10,944 nt of DNA from CBDVAK01 sp965371945 (GTDB lineage: Bacteria > Pseudomonadota > Gammaproteobacteria > Competibacterales > JAHEDQ01), in the NCBI GenBank assembly GCA_965371945.1, contig CBDVAK010000106.1:1-10944 (forward strand), in the 5' to 3' direction. The position numbers were made by a program, and so were the translations under genes. The notes beneath the pieces are model-generated. The model was given only the letters and a program-made list of their open reading frames with translations. It ran no database searches and was not told the DNA's origin. Shown here in pieces: positions 1-6,710 of the stretch (its first letter is position 1; each line of letters opens with the position of its first letter).

Positions 1-281
1 CCTTCAGCGATATCCCAGTGGGCGCGCAGGGTAACGTCATCAACCGTGTCGGCACTGAATAAGTAGGCCAGTTCCGGGTCGAGTATCTCACCGCCCGGGC
101 CACCGCCGAGCGATTGACCCAGGATATCGAGCAAGCCACCGCCGGCACCCTGCCCATTCGAGCCTGGCAGAACCGTACTGACCGGCAGACCACTTTGCTG
201 CGCGATGCTGGCCACTGGTACGGCCAGCGACGTCAGCAACACCAGCGCAAACAGCCGAATCCGGGTGGATACCAACATCAT
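1..281 (-). CDS. dsbD: Thiol:disulfide interchange protein DsbD, N-terminal fragment
   Basis: This is the 5' end of a gene that leaves the window at its left edge; 93 full codons are visible. The product starts MMLVSTRIRLFALVLLTSLA, a typical Sec signal peptide with a likely cut near ASIAQQ (residues 24-28). A glycine-rich stretch (about residues 40-64) follows, then a segment with LDPELAYLFSAD and LRAHWDIAEG, which matches the start of the periplasmic alpha domain of DsbD (family knowledge). DsbD carries electrons from cytoplasmic thioredoxin across the inner membrane to DsbC and other periplasmic thiol proteins. Its active-site cysteines and membrane domain lie outside the window. The start is supported by AGGAA at 290-294, 8 nt upstream. 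The gene begins 17 nt after the dsbC stop, so the two are probably co-transcribed and work together. The glycine-rich linker looks longer than in E. coli DsbD. A DsbD-like protein with only the alpha domain cannot be excluded. Confidence 0.8.
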   Translation of the reverse strand, partial: MMLVSTRIRLFALVLLTSLAVPVASIAQQSGLPVSTVLPGSNGQGAGGGLLDILGQSLGGGPGGEILDPELAYLFSADTVDDVTLRAHWDIAE

Positions 282-298
282 TGCTGTGGTTCCTGCCA

Positions 299-1036
299 CT
301 ACAGCGGCTGCTGCTGTTGCTGATCCAGTCGCTTGGCAAGCTCAGTCGCCGGCAGGTAGCCGCCAATTTTCTCACCGCTGTCGGTAATGGTCATCGGGGT
401 TCCGGTGAGCCCCAACCGTTCGGCAACCTGCATCTGCTGTTTGACCGGATTGTCGCATTGCCGGCTGACCGGATCCTGACCGGCTTTGGCATCGGTCAGG
501 GCCTGGTTGCGATCATCCGAACACCACACCGACACCGCTTTTCGGTAGGATTGCGAATCGATCCCGGCCCGTGGAAACAACAGATAGCGTACCCGAATCC
601 CCTGATCGTTGAGCACCCGCATCTCCTTGTGCATCTTGCGGCAGTAGGGGCAGTCGATATCGGTAAAGGTGGTGATGGTGTGGGTGACCTCCCCTTCGGG
701 TTCGTAGATGATCATCTCGCTTTCCGGCACTTGCTCGAGCACCTTGAGGCGGGCGGTAGCCAACGCCGGTTCGGTAAGGTTGGTGCGGCTGGCTACATCC
801 ACCAGTTGTCCGGTGAAGGCGAAACGCGCATCCGGGGTGATGTAGAGTACGTCACCACCGATGATGACCTCATAGATACCGGGTACCGGGGACAACGAAA
901 TCTGGTCGGGTTTGACACCGGGCAACTGCCGGGCAAGATTCTCGCTCACCTGGTCGGTATCGGCATCGGCGAATACCGCAAACGGCAACAGTACCCAGAG
1001 TATCGTCAGGCACTTCCAAAATCTGTTGGCTTGCAT
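299..1036 (-). CDS. dsbC: Periplasmic disulfide isomerase DsbC
   Basis: The product has 245 aa. A Sec signal peptide (residues 1 to about 25, MQANRFWKCLTILWVLLPFA then VFADA) is followed by the N-terminal dimerisation domain (about 26-90) with GIYEVIIGGDVLYITPDARF, typical of DsbC. The thioredoxin-fold domain carries the redox motif C129-P-Y-C132 in FTDIDCPYCRKMHKE, a second cysteine pair (C172, C194) like the structural disulfide of E. coli DsbC, and the cis-proline motif TGTP (211-214). DsbC reshuffles wrong disulfides in periplasmic proteins and is kept reduced by DsbD, whose gene follows directly. Length and domain order fit the family. The start was chosen for its AAGGAA ribosome binding site 6 nt upstream and because the signal peptide begins there; the open frame extends further upstream without coding sense. 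The C-terminus ends in five glutamines followed by PL, a minor oddity. Confidence 0.95.
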   Translation of the reverse strand: MQANRFWKCLTILWVLLPFAVFADADTDQVSENLARQLPGVKPDQISLSPVPGIYEVIIGGDVLYITPDARFAFTGQLVDVASRTNLTEPALATARLKVLEQVPESEMIIYEPEGEVTHTITTFTDIDCPYCRKMHKEMRVLNDQGIRVRYLLFPRAGIDSQSYRKAVSVWCSDDRNQALTDAKAGQDPVSRQCDNPVKQQMQVAERLGLTGTPMTITDSGEKIGGYLPATELAKRLDQQQQQPL

Positions 1037-1042
1037 CGAGAA

Positions 1043-1048
1043 TTCCTT
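1043..1048 (-). promoter_or_regulatory. dsbC ribosome binding site
   Basis: On the minus strand this reads AAGGAA, 6 nt before the ATG at 1036. It decides the dsbC start over the upstream in-frame ATGs, the longest of which would begin at 1177 and would bury the signal peptide. Confidence 0.75.
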
Positions 1049-1085
1049 GAAAGTGGCGCCACACATCCGCCGGCGACAGCCTCCT

Positions 1086-1113
1086 AGAATATCAGAGCGT
1101 AGCGCATGGTCAA
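1086..1113 (-). promoter_or_regulatory. Candidate sigma70 promoter of dsbC-dsbD
   Basis: On the minus strand, TTGACC (-35, positions 1113-1108) is separated by 16 nt from TATTCT (-10, positions 1091-1086). The -35 box matches consensus at 5 of 6 bases and the -10 box at 4 of 6. Transcription would start near 1079 and give a 5' leader of about 43 nt that contains the AAGGAA site. Position and spacing fit well, but this is a visual match only. No comparable promoter for the plus-strand gene at 1255 was seen in the rest of the 218-nt divergent region. Confidence 0.6.
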
Positions 1114-1254
1114 AAGTTTCGTGGCCGATGCAAGAAGCTCCCCACCCCAAACGTGATGTTGTCAAGCGCACTGCCACGGGCGAGCATGGATACAGCGACC
1201 AACGGCATCAAGACTCCGGCCCGCCAGCCTTTCAGGACTGCAGCATTCCCAGCC

Positions 1255-2301
1255 ATGCGCCCAACTCACTTGCTAACGATACTCGAGCAGGAATTCCTAG
1301 GCACCCGCAGCGGGCACCATACGCCGGTGATGTTGTGGGGTCCGCCCGGGGTCGGCAAGTCGCAGATGATCGCCCAGGTCGCCGAGCACAACCAGATTCC
1401 GATCATCGACATCCGGCTGTCACAAATGGAGCCGTCCGACCTGCGCGGCATCCCGTTTCGCAACCAGGAACTGGTGGAATGGGCGATCCCCGCCATGCTG
1501 CCCGACAGCCTGCGACATGGCCCCGAGGGCATCCTGTTTCTGGACGAGATCACTTCCGCGGCACCCAGTGTGTCCGCAGCCGCTTACCAGCTCATACTGG
1601 ACCGCCGCCTGGGTGAGTACCGGATTCCCCGGGGCTGGGCCATATTTGCGGCAGGCAACCGACAGGGCGACCGTGGCGTCACCTATACCATGCCCTCACC
1701 CCTGGCCAACCGTTTCTCGCATTTTGAGGTGGACGTCAATCTCGATGACTGGGTCGCCTGGGCGTACGCCCACGATATCGACGAGCGGGTCATCGGCTTC
1801 CTGCGCTTTCGCCCCGATCTGCTGTTCGATTTCGACCCCGCCCACAACCCGGTCGCGTTTCCCTCGCCACGGTCATGGGAATTCGCACACCGCGCCCTGC
1901 AGAAGTTCGAATCACGTCCCGATCTGCTCAGCGGCACCCTGCAGGCCTGCGTGGGGCCGGCGGCAGGCATCGAACTGACTGCATTCATCGACAGTATCGG
2001 GCGGATGCCGGATCTGGAGTCCATTGTGCGCGGCGAGGATGTGCCGGCTCCCAGCGAGATCGATCTCCAGTACGCGGTTGCCTCGGCACTGGTCGGGCAC
2101 GCGATCCGCGCCCTCGACACACCGGAGGCGGTCGACGTTCATGGCCATATCCTCAACTACGCCAGCCGTTTTCCGCTGCGTGAAATGGGCGTCATGATGG
2201 TATCGGACATGCACCGCGCCATCGGTCAGCCATTGTTCGAAGTGCCGCAGTTCGCGGACTGGGCACGTGACATCGCCGATCTGATGATCTCACCGTCGTG
2301 A
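1255..2301 (+). CDS. MoxR-family AAA+ ATPase
   Basis: The product is a 348-aa cytoplasmic AAA+ ATPase. Visible motifs are Walker A GPPGVGKS (29-36), Walker B ILFLDE (93-98), sensor-1 region FAAGNR (131-136) and the arginine of PLANRF (R153), a likely arginine finger. The segment DIRLSQMEPSDLRGIPF (52-68) and the polypeptide EITSAAPSVSAAAYQL after Walker B are typical of MoxR-type proteins (AAA_5/AAA_3). MoxR ATPases act with VWA-domain partners as chaperones that remodel or mature complexes, often inserting metal cofactors (family knowledge, as in the RavA-ViaA and MoxR systems). The next gene encodes such a VWA partner, 32 nt downstream. The start is uncertain. ATG 1255 puts Walker A at the usual distance from the N-terminus but has only a distant AGGA, and in-frame ATGs exist at 1153, 1156 and 1186. 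The native substrate cannot be told from sequence. Confidence 0.88.
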   Translation: MRPTHLLTILEQEFLGTRSGHHTPVMLWGPPGVGKSQMIAQVAEHNQIPIIDIRLSQMEPSDLRGIPFRNQELVEWAIPAMLPDSLRHGPEGILFLDEITSAAPSVSAAAYQLILDRRLGEYRIPRGWAIFAAGNRQGDRGVTYTMPSPLANRFSHFEVDVNLDDWVAWAYAHDIDERVIGFLRFRPDLLFDFDPAHNPVAFPSPRSWEFAHRALQKFESRPDLLSGTLQACVGPAAGIELTAFIDSIGRMPDLESIVRGEDVPAPSEIDLQYAVASALVGHAIRALDTPEAVDVHGHILNYASRFPLREMGVMMVSDMHRAIGQPLFEVPQFADWARDIADLMISPS

Positions 2302-2333
2302 TCGTGGCCGGCGCCTGCTGAATCGTCCTGACC

Positions 2334-3527
2334 ATGGGTACCGACATCGACATCGATACACGGCTGGCAGCCGCCCGCACCCGGCTGATTCTCGACAAAC
2401 CATTCCTGGGCGCCCTGGTGCTGCGTCTGCCTCTGCAGGAAGCAGATCCCCGCTGGTGTAAAACAACCGCCACCGATGCCCGTAAGTTTTACTACAACGC
2501 GGAGTATATCGTCGCACTCAGCGCTTCCGAGACGCAGTTCGTGCTGGCTCATGAGGCCCTGCACTGCGCGCTGTCCCATTTCGCCAGGCGCCGGCACCGC
2601 ATCAAACATCGCTGGGATCTGGCCTGTGACTTCGCCATCAACCCGCTGTTGATTCGCGAAGGGCTCACGCCGCCGCCCGGGGCCCTGGTGGAACCCCGGT
2701 TCGAAGGCATGACCGCCGAAGAGATCTACCCCTGTCTCGATGATCTCGAAGACCGGCAGACCCACGATCAGCACGCCTATGACCCCGATCAGGGCCGGAA
2801 CGGTGACCAACAGGGCGCCACCACTGACGCCGACAACAGCGAGGCCAGCACGGACCCGGAGGCTGGTACACGACCGCAGCCGCTGAACGACCAGGAACGG
2901 GAGAGCCTGGCACTGCAGTGGCGGCAACGGTTGGCCGGCGCTGCCCAACAGGCACTGCAGGCCGGTAAACTGGACGGCGGCATGGCGCGGCTGGTCGACT
3001 ACCTGCTGCAACCGCAACTACCCTGGCGCATGCTGCTGGCCCGCTATGTCACTGCCACCGCCAGAGAGGACTACAGCTACGCCCGCCCTTCCAACCGTCG
3101 CGGCGACCCGGCGATCTACCCCAGCCTGCGCAGTGCGCAAATCAACCTGGTGGCAGCACTGGATGTCAGTGGTTCGATCACCGAGCAGGAGATGTCGGGT
3201 TTCGTTGCCGAAATCGATGCGCTCAAGGGTCAACTGCGGGCCCGCATCACCTTGCTGGCCTGTGATTCCTCTCTTGTGGATGACGGCCCGTGGATCTACG
3301 AACCCTGGGAGGGCTTGACTCTGCCACGCAGCTTTCAGGGTGGCGGCGGCACCGATTTCGTGCCGGTGTTCGACTGGGTGGCAGCACAGGATCGCCAACC
3401 GGATCTGTTGTTGTACTTTAGCGATGCCCAGGGTCGGTTTCCCGGCCAGGAACCGCAATATCCGGTCATTTGGCTGATCAAGGGACGCGGTATGGTGCCG
3501 TGGGGCCAGCGCGTGCAGCTCAACTGA
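2334..3527 (+). CDS. Putative metallopeptidase with VWA-like domain (DUF2201 type)
   Basis: The product has 397 aa and no signal peptide, so it is probably cytoplasmic. The N-terminal domain (about 1-135) holds the zinc-protease-like motif HEALH (73-77) in FVLAHEALHCALSHF, followed by WDLACDFAINPLL, as in the DUF2201 N-terminal metallopeptidase-like family. A polar, Asp/Gln-rich linker (about 138-190) leads to a helical region and a VWA-like domain. That domain shows the MIDAS residues D277-x-S279-G-S281, T340 in QGGGGTDF and D364 in FSDAQG, so it should bind a divalent metal. Paired with the MoxR ATPase upstream, it is probably the VWA partner that recruits substrates to the ATPase. Whether the HExxH site cleaves peptides is unknown. 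The start is well fixed: an in-frame TGA at 2319-2321 lies just upstream, although no clear Shine-Dalgarno is present. Translation may be coupled to the ATPase gene. Confidence 0.85.
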   Translation: MGTDIDIDTRLAAARTRLILDKPFLGALVLRLPLQEADPRWCKTTATDARKFYYNAEYIVALSASETQFVLAHEALHCALSHFARRRHRIKHRWDLACDFAINPLLIREGLTPPPGALVEPRFEGMTAEEIYPCLDDLEDRQTHDQHAYDPDQGRNGDQQGATTDADNSEASTDPEAGTRPQPLNDQERESLALQWRQRLAGAAQQALQAGKLDGGMARLVDYLLQPQLPWRMLLARYVTATAREDYSYARPSNRRGDPAIYPSLRSAQINLVAALDVSGSITEQEMSGFVAEIDALKGQLRARITLLACDSSLVDDGPWIYEPWEGLTLPRSFQGGGGTDFVPVFDWVAAQDRQPDLLLYFSDAQGRFPGQEPQYPVIWLIKGRGMVPWGQRVQLN

Positions 3528-3635
3528 TGGAACTATCGGGGGAGGACAGCCTGCGGCTCAACGTACTGCTGGCAAAGCCTCTGTGCGCAATACGCATGGA
3601 CGAGGCGCGTATGACCGTACACGCCCTGAATCACC

Positions 3636-3640
3636 AGAGG
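3636..3640 (+). promoter_or_regulatory. Ribosome binding site of the 107-aa gene
   Basis: AGAGG lies 6 nt before the ATG at 3647. It decides that start over upstream in-frame ATGs (for example 3470), which overlap the previous gene and would add an N-terminal extension without recognisable character. Confidence 0.65.
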
Positions 3641-3646
3641 TCACCG

Positions 3647-3970
3647 ATGCAACTGAACATCATCATCGACGATGCAACCGTACCGGTCACCGTCCCGGAC
3701 ACTCTGATCGCGGCAGCAGCCGACTTCTTCGGCATGATGGACGGCGACATGGACAAAGGCTGGCAGATGAGTGCGGACTGGGTGGAACGCCCCGATCAGG
3801 TACAACGCTGTCAGATCGTGGCCAACCGATTGCTGGCGGCATTCGAAAACGAGAACCAGCGCACCGTGACGCTGATGGCGGCCTATATTCTGAAGAATAT
3901 GCCCGGCACCACCGGTGTCGATATCGACACCATCGGTGACATGGCCGCCACCCGCTTCCTGACCGACTGA
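3647..3970 (+). CDS. Small protein of unknown function
   Basis: The product has 107 aa and I do not recognise it with certainty. It starts with a short beta-rich segment (MQLNIIIDDATVPVTVPDTL), followed by an acidic, Met-rich part (FFGMMDGDMDKGWQMSADWV, 27-46) and a helical segment (about 49-82) with a single cysteine at C55 in QRCQIVANRLLAAFENENQ. There is no signal peptide or membrane segment. It follows the VWA gene by 119 nt on the same strand and has its own good ribosome binding site, so it probably belongs to the MoxR/VWA unit, possibly as an accessory factor or client. That role is inference from position only. The coding frame is convincing because of its normal amino-acid composition and the ribosome binding site. 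Confidence 0.72.
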   Translation: MQLNIIIDDATVPVTVPDTLIAAAADFFGMMDGDMDKGWQMSADWVERPDQVQRCQIVANRLLAAFENENQRTVTLMAAYILKNMPGTTGVDIDTIGDMAATRFLTD

Positions 3971-4006
3971 GCGCCGGGTGGCCGCTGCGAGGCCTGGTGC
4001 CCGCGT

Positions 4007-4036
4007 TTGCTGGCTGCTTATTACACTCTCTATACT
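4007..4036 (+). promoter_or_regulatory. Candidate promoter of the ABC transporter operon
   Basis: TATACT (4031-4036) is a close -10 match (5 of 6). A weak -35, TTGCTG (4007-4012), lies 18 nt upstream. The site falls in the only sizeable gap (151 nt) before the transporter genes, in a locally AT-richer patch. Transcription would start near 4043 and give a leader of about 80 nt. The -35 is poor, so an activator may be needed; this is a visual call only. Confidence 0.45.
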
Positions 4037-4051
4037 CACACCTCGGGGATG

Positions 4052-4081
4052 GCCTCAGTCTTGATCCCTGACCGCTGAGGC
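4052..4081 (+). other. Inverted repeat in the transporter leader
   Basis: GCCTCAG (4052-4058) and CTGAGGC (4075-4081) form a perfect 7-bp inverted repeat around a 16-nt spacer. A G-U pair could extend the RNA stem by one step. It lies between the candidate promoter and the ribosome binding site at 4108. It could be a leader hairpin or a dyad operator just downstream of the transcription start. No U-run follows on either strand, so it is not a standard terminator. Confidence 0.45.
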
Positions 4082-4107
4082 AGCAAAGAAAAATCGCCGC
4101 CACACTT

Positions 4108-4112
4108 GAGGA
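4108..4112 (+). promoter_or_regulatory. Ribosome binding site of the binding protein gene
   Basis: GAGGA is placed 9 nt before ATG 4122. It is the strongest Shine-Dalgarno seen in the transporter operon, as expected for the binding protein, which is usually made in excess over the membrane parts. Confidence 0.7.
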
Positions 4113-4121
4113 AAACACAAA

Positions 4122-5669
4122 ATGGGTCTCACCAAACATTTTCTGTACGCGCTGTTGGCTGCCGGCATTTCGCTGTTCGGCGGCCACGCCATCGCCCAGC
4201 AAGCGGACAGCACGCTGGTCGTGGCCATGTACGACGACGTCAAGGACTGGGATCCGGCGATCGCGTTCTCGCTGGAGATCATCATGCTCGCCAACGTCTA
4301 CGAGCCGCTGGTATGGTACAACCCGCCCGGCTCGGATGAGATCCTTTCCCCCGGTCTGGCAACCGAGTGGCACAGCAACGAAGACGGTACCGAGTGGACC
4401 TTCAAGCTGCGCCAGGGCGTCACGTTTCACGATGGTGAACCGCTGACCGCCGCAGCCGCCAAGGCATCACTCGATCGCACCCGCGAAATGGGCAAGGGCG
4501 CATCCTATATCTGGGATCTGGTGGAAAGCATCGAGGCACCCGGTGACGCCACGCTGGTGATCAAAACCAGCAAACCGGCGCCAGTCGATATCATCGCCTC
4601 ATCACAGTACGGTGCCTATATCTACTCACCGGCCGCCGCCGACAAAGGCACCGACTGGTTCAACGAGGGCAACGACGCTGGCACCGGCCCTTACCGGGTG
4701 CGCCAGTGGGAGAAAGGCCAGCAACTGGTGCTGGAAGCCTTTCCGGAATACTGGGGCGGTTGGCAGCAGGATCAGTATGACCGTGTGATCGTGCGCGTGG
4801 TCCGCGAAGCCGCGACCCAGGTGCAGATGATCAAGTCCGGCGAGGCGGACTTCGCCACCCAGATCCCACCCGATGTGATCGAAGCGCTGAAGAAGGACGA
4901 TGCGATCTCCATCGTTGAATCGCCTTCCTGGACCAACTACCAGTTCCTGCTCAACACCGCCAAGTACCCCACCGACAACCTGAAGTTTCGGCAGGCACTG
5001 GCAGCAGCGTTCGACTACCAGGGGGTGATCGACAACGTCATGCTCGGGGCCGGGACCGTCGCACAAGGCCCGATTCCATCGACCATCTGGGGCCACAACG
5101 ATGAGCTGAAATCACCGCAATTCGACCTTGCGGCCGCGCAGCAGTTGCTAGACGAATCCGGGATTCCGGAATCCGATCGCAAGGTCAACCTGGCCTATGT
5201 CGGCACCTCCAAGATCTATGAAAACGCGGCACTGCTGTGGCAGGCCAATCTGGCCAAGATCGGTATCGAACTCGAACTCGAGCCCGGAGCATGGGCCAAG
5301 ATCTGGGACGAAGCCAAGAACCTGGAGACCGCTCCGAACGTCCAGTCGATGGCCTGGTGGCCCACCTACCCGACCCCGTCCGACTGGCTGATCGGATTGT
5401 TCCGTACCGAGGACCCGACGCTGTTCAACCTGTCGCACTACTCGAATCCGGACTTCGACCAGTTGGTGAGCGATGCGGTGGCGCTGGAAGTGACCGATCG
5501 TGATCAGGCGATCGACAAGTACAACCAGGCCCAGCAGATCGTGGTCGACGATGTCGCGGCGGTTTTCTACGCCGACAAAGCGGGACAGGTCATACACCGC
5601 GCGGGGATCAAGGGGGTGGTCCCGAACCCAGCCTATGCCACCACCTTCTTCTACCAGTTGCGGCGCTGA
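4122..5669 (+). CDS. ABC transporter substrate-binding protein, family 5 (DppA/OppA/NikA-like)
   Basis: The product has 515 aa, the usual size for this family. A Sec signal peptide (residues 1-25) ends at a good cleavage site, HAIA before QQADS. No lipobox cysteine is present, so it should be a soluble periplasmic protein. Family marks include NVYEPLVWYN (58-67), LATEWHSNEDGTEWTFKLRQ (79-98) with GVTFHDGEPL (99-108), GTGPYRV (187-193), and NTAKYPTDNLKFRQALAAAF (278-297). The C-terminal lobe has WWPTYPTPSDWLIGLF (412-427). Such proteins bind peptides, nickel chelates, opines, glutathione or other polar compounds and deliver them to the permease pair. The ligand here cannot be assigned by eye. 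It is the first gene of the operon and is followed 24 nt later by the first permease. The linked nitrilase suggests an amide- or nitrile-containing ligand, or a metal chelate; both are inference. Confidence 0.93.
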   Translation: MGLTKHFLYALLAAGISLFGGHAIAQQADSTLVVAMYDDVKDWDPAIAFSLEIIMLANVYEPLVWYNPPGSDEILSPGLATEWHSNEDGTEWTFKLRQGVTFHDGEPLTAAAAKASLDRTREMGKGASYIWDLVESIEAPGDATLVIKTSKPAPVDIIASSQYGAYIYSPAAADKGTDWFNEGNDAGTGPYRVRQWEKGQQLVLEAFPEYWGGWQQDQYDRVIVRVVREAATQVQMIKSGEADFATQIPPDVIEALKKDDAISIVESPSWTNYQFLLNTAKYPTDNLKFRQALAAAFDYQGVIDNVMLGAGTVAQGPIPSTIWGHNDELKSPQFDLAAAQQLLDESGIPESDRKVNLAYVGTSKIYENAALLWQANLAKIGIELELEPGAWAKIWDEAKNLETAPNVQSMAWWPTYPTPSDWLIGLFRTEDPTLFNLSHYSNPDFDQLVSDAVALEVTDRDQAIDKYNQAQQIVVDDVAAVFYADKAGQVIHRAGIKGVVPNPAYATTFFYQLRR

Positions 5670-5693
5670 TTCGAGGTCGATCATCCCGCAACG

Positions 5694-6710
5694 ATGAAAC
5701 GCTATATCATCCACAGGGTGGCGCTGTTACTGGTCACCCTGCTGGGTGTGCTCACCGTGACATTCGTGGTCAGCCGGTTGTTGCCCGGTTCCCCGCTGAC
5801 TGCACTGCTGGGTCCCAAACCCAGCGCCGAGCAGGTCGAGGCCGCACGCCTGGCGCTGGGACTGGACCAACCGGTATGGTCACAATATCTGAGCTACCTG
5901 CGAGGGGTCGTCAGCGGAGACCTGGGCATCTCCCTGAGCAGCGGGCAACCGGTCATCGAGGATATTTTTCGGCGCATGACCGCGACCGTCGAACTGGTCA
6001 CGCTGTCGATCATCCTGGCCATCGCCATAGGACTTCCCACCGGCATCACCGCGGCGGTACGACGCAACAGTCTGTTCGACCACCTGTCGCGCACCCTGGC
6101 CGTGGCGGGCATGGCGGCACCGGTATTCTTTCTCGGCATCGTGTTACAGATGCTGTTACATGGAAACGCGGGCCTGCTGCCGTTGCAGGGACGGATGGAC
6201 AGCCTGACGCTGCTCGACCACCCGTTTTCGAAGGTCACCGGCTTTTACCTGATCGATACCGCGCTGGCGGGCGACTGGCCGGCATGGCGATCCGCGGCCA
6301 GTCATCTGGTACTGCCGGTGTTGACTCTGGCACTGGCTACGGTTGCCATCATCGTGCGGGTATCGCGCAATACCATGGTCGAGGTCTTGGGCTCCGACCA
6401 CATACGCACCGCCCACGCCTACGGTCTCTCTGCCACCACCATCCATTATCGGTACGCGCTCAAGGCGACCTTGATCCCGTTTCTGACCATCGTCGGTCTG
6501 ACCTATGGCTACATGCTCGGCGCCAGTGTCATCGTCGAGTACGTGTTCGACTGGCCGGGACTGGGCAGCTACATCGTCCAGGGTCTGATCCGCAACGATT
6601 TTCCCGCGGTGATGGGCACCACTTTGTTCCTGTCCACCACCTACCTGGGGCTGAACCTGCTGATCGATCTGCTTTACTTTCGGGTTGATCCGAGGCTGCA
6701 TGCGTCGTGA
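5694..6710 (+). CDS. ABC transporter permease, DppB/OppB/NikB-like
   Basis: This is a 338-aa inner-membrane permease. An N-terminal membrane helix (about 9-30) begins just after MKRYIIHR, typical of DppB-type proteins, and further helices lie near 98-120, 135-157, 203-222, 262-284 and 306-328. The ATPase-contact (EAA) loop is visible around 239-262 (TAHAYGLSATTIHYRYALKA). The ending FRVDPRLHAS matches the family's usual VDPR C-terminus. It forms the translocation channel together with the next gene's product. The start at ATG 5694 has only a distant GAGG (5673-5676), so translation may depend on reinitiation from the upstream gene. The insertion at about 158-200 (LLPLQGRMDS onward) is the periplasmic loop region common in this family. 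Confidence 0.94.
   Translation: MKRYIIHRVALLLVTLLGVLTVTFVVSRLLPGSPLTALLGPKPSAEQVEAARLALGLDQPVWSQYLSYLRGVVSGDLGISLSSGQPVIEDIFRRMTATVELVTLSIILAIAIGLPTGITAAVRRNSLFDHLSRTLAVAGMAAPVFFLGIVLQMLLHGNAGLLPLQGRMDSLTLLDHPFSKVTGFYLIDTALAGDWPAWRSAASHLVLPVLTLALATVAIIVRVSRNTMVEVLGSDHIRTAHAYGLSATTIHYRYALKATLIPFLTIVGLTYGYMLGASVIVEYVFDWPGLGSYIVQGLIRNDFPAVMGTTLFLSTTYLGLNLLIDLLYFRVDPRLHAS

Noticed and set aside
1010..1012. DsbC signal peptide cysteine (C9) as a lipoprotein site
   Set aside because: The cysteine lies before the hydrophobic core, in NRFWKCLTIL, and not at a lipobox after it, so a normal Sec signal peptide is the better reading.
281..1087. A 268-codon open frame on the plus strand, opposite dsbC
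   Set aside because: It lies antisense to a well-supported dsbC and the start of dsbD. Its translation shows no family resemblance, and GC-rich DNA commonly keeps such antisense frames open.
2226..3017. A 263-codon open frame on the minus strand, opposite the MoxR and VWA genes
   Set aside because: It overlaps the HExxH-VWA gene, which has clear motifs in the other strand, and the product resembles no known family.
3978..4004. GC-rich segment after the 107-aa gene as an intrinsic terminator
   Set aside because: GGCC repeats could pair only weakly, and no run of T follows. I could not support a terminator here or anywhere else in the window.
3687..4430. A 247-codon minus-strand open frame spanning the 107-aa gene, the leader and the binding protein start
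   Set aside because: It runs across three supported plus-strand features and has the low-complexity Arg/Ser/Pro composition of a shadow frame.
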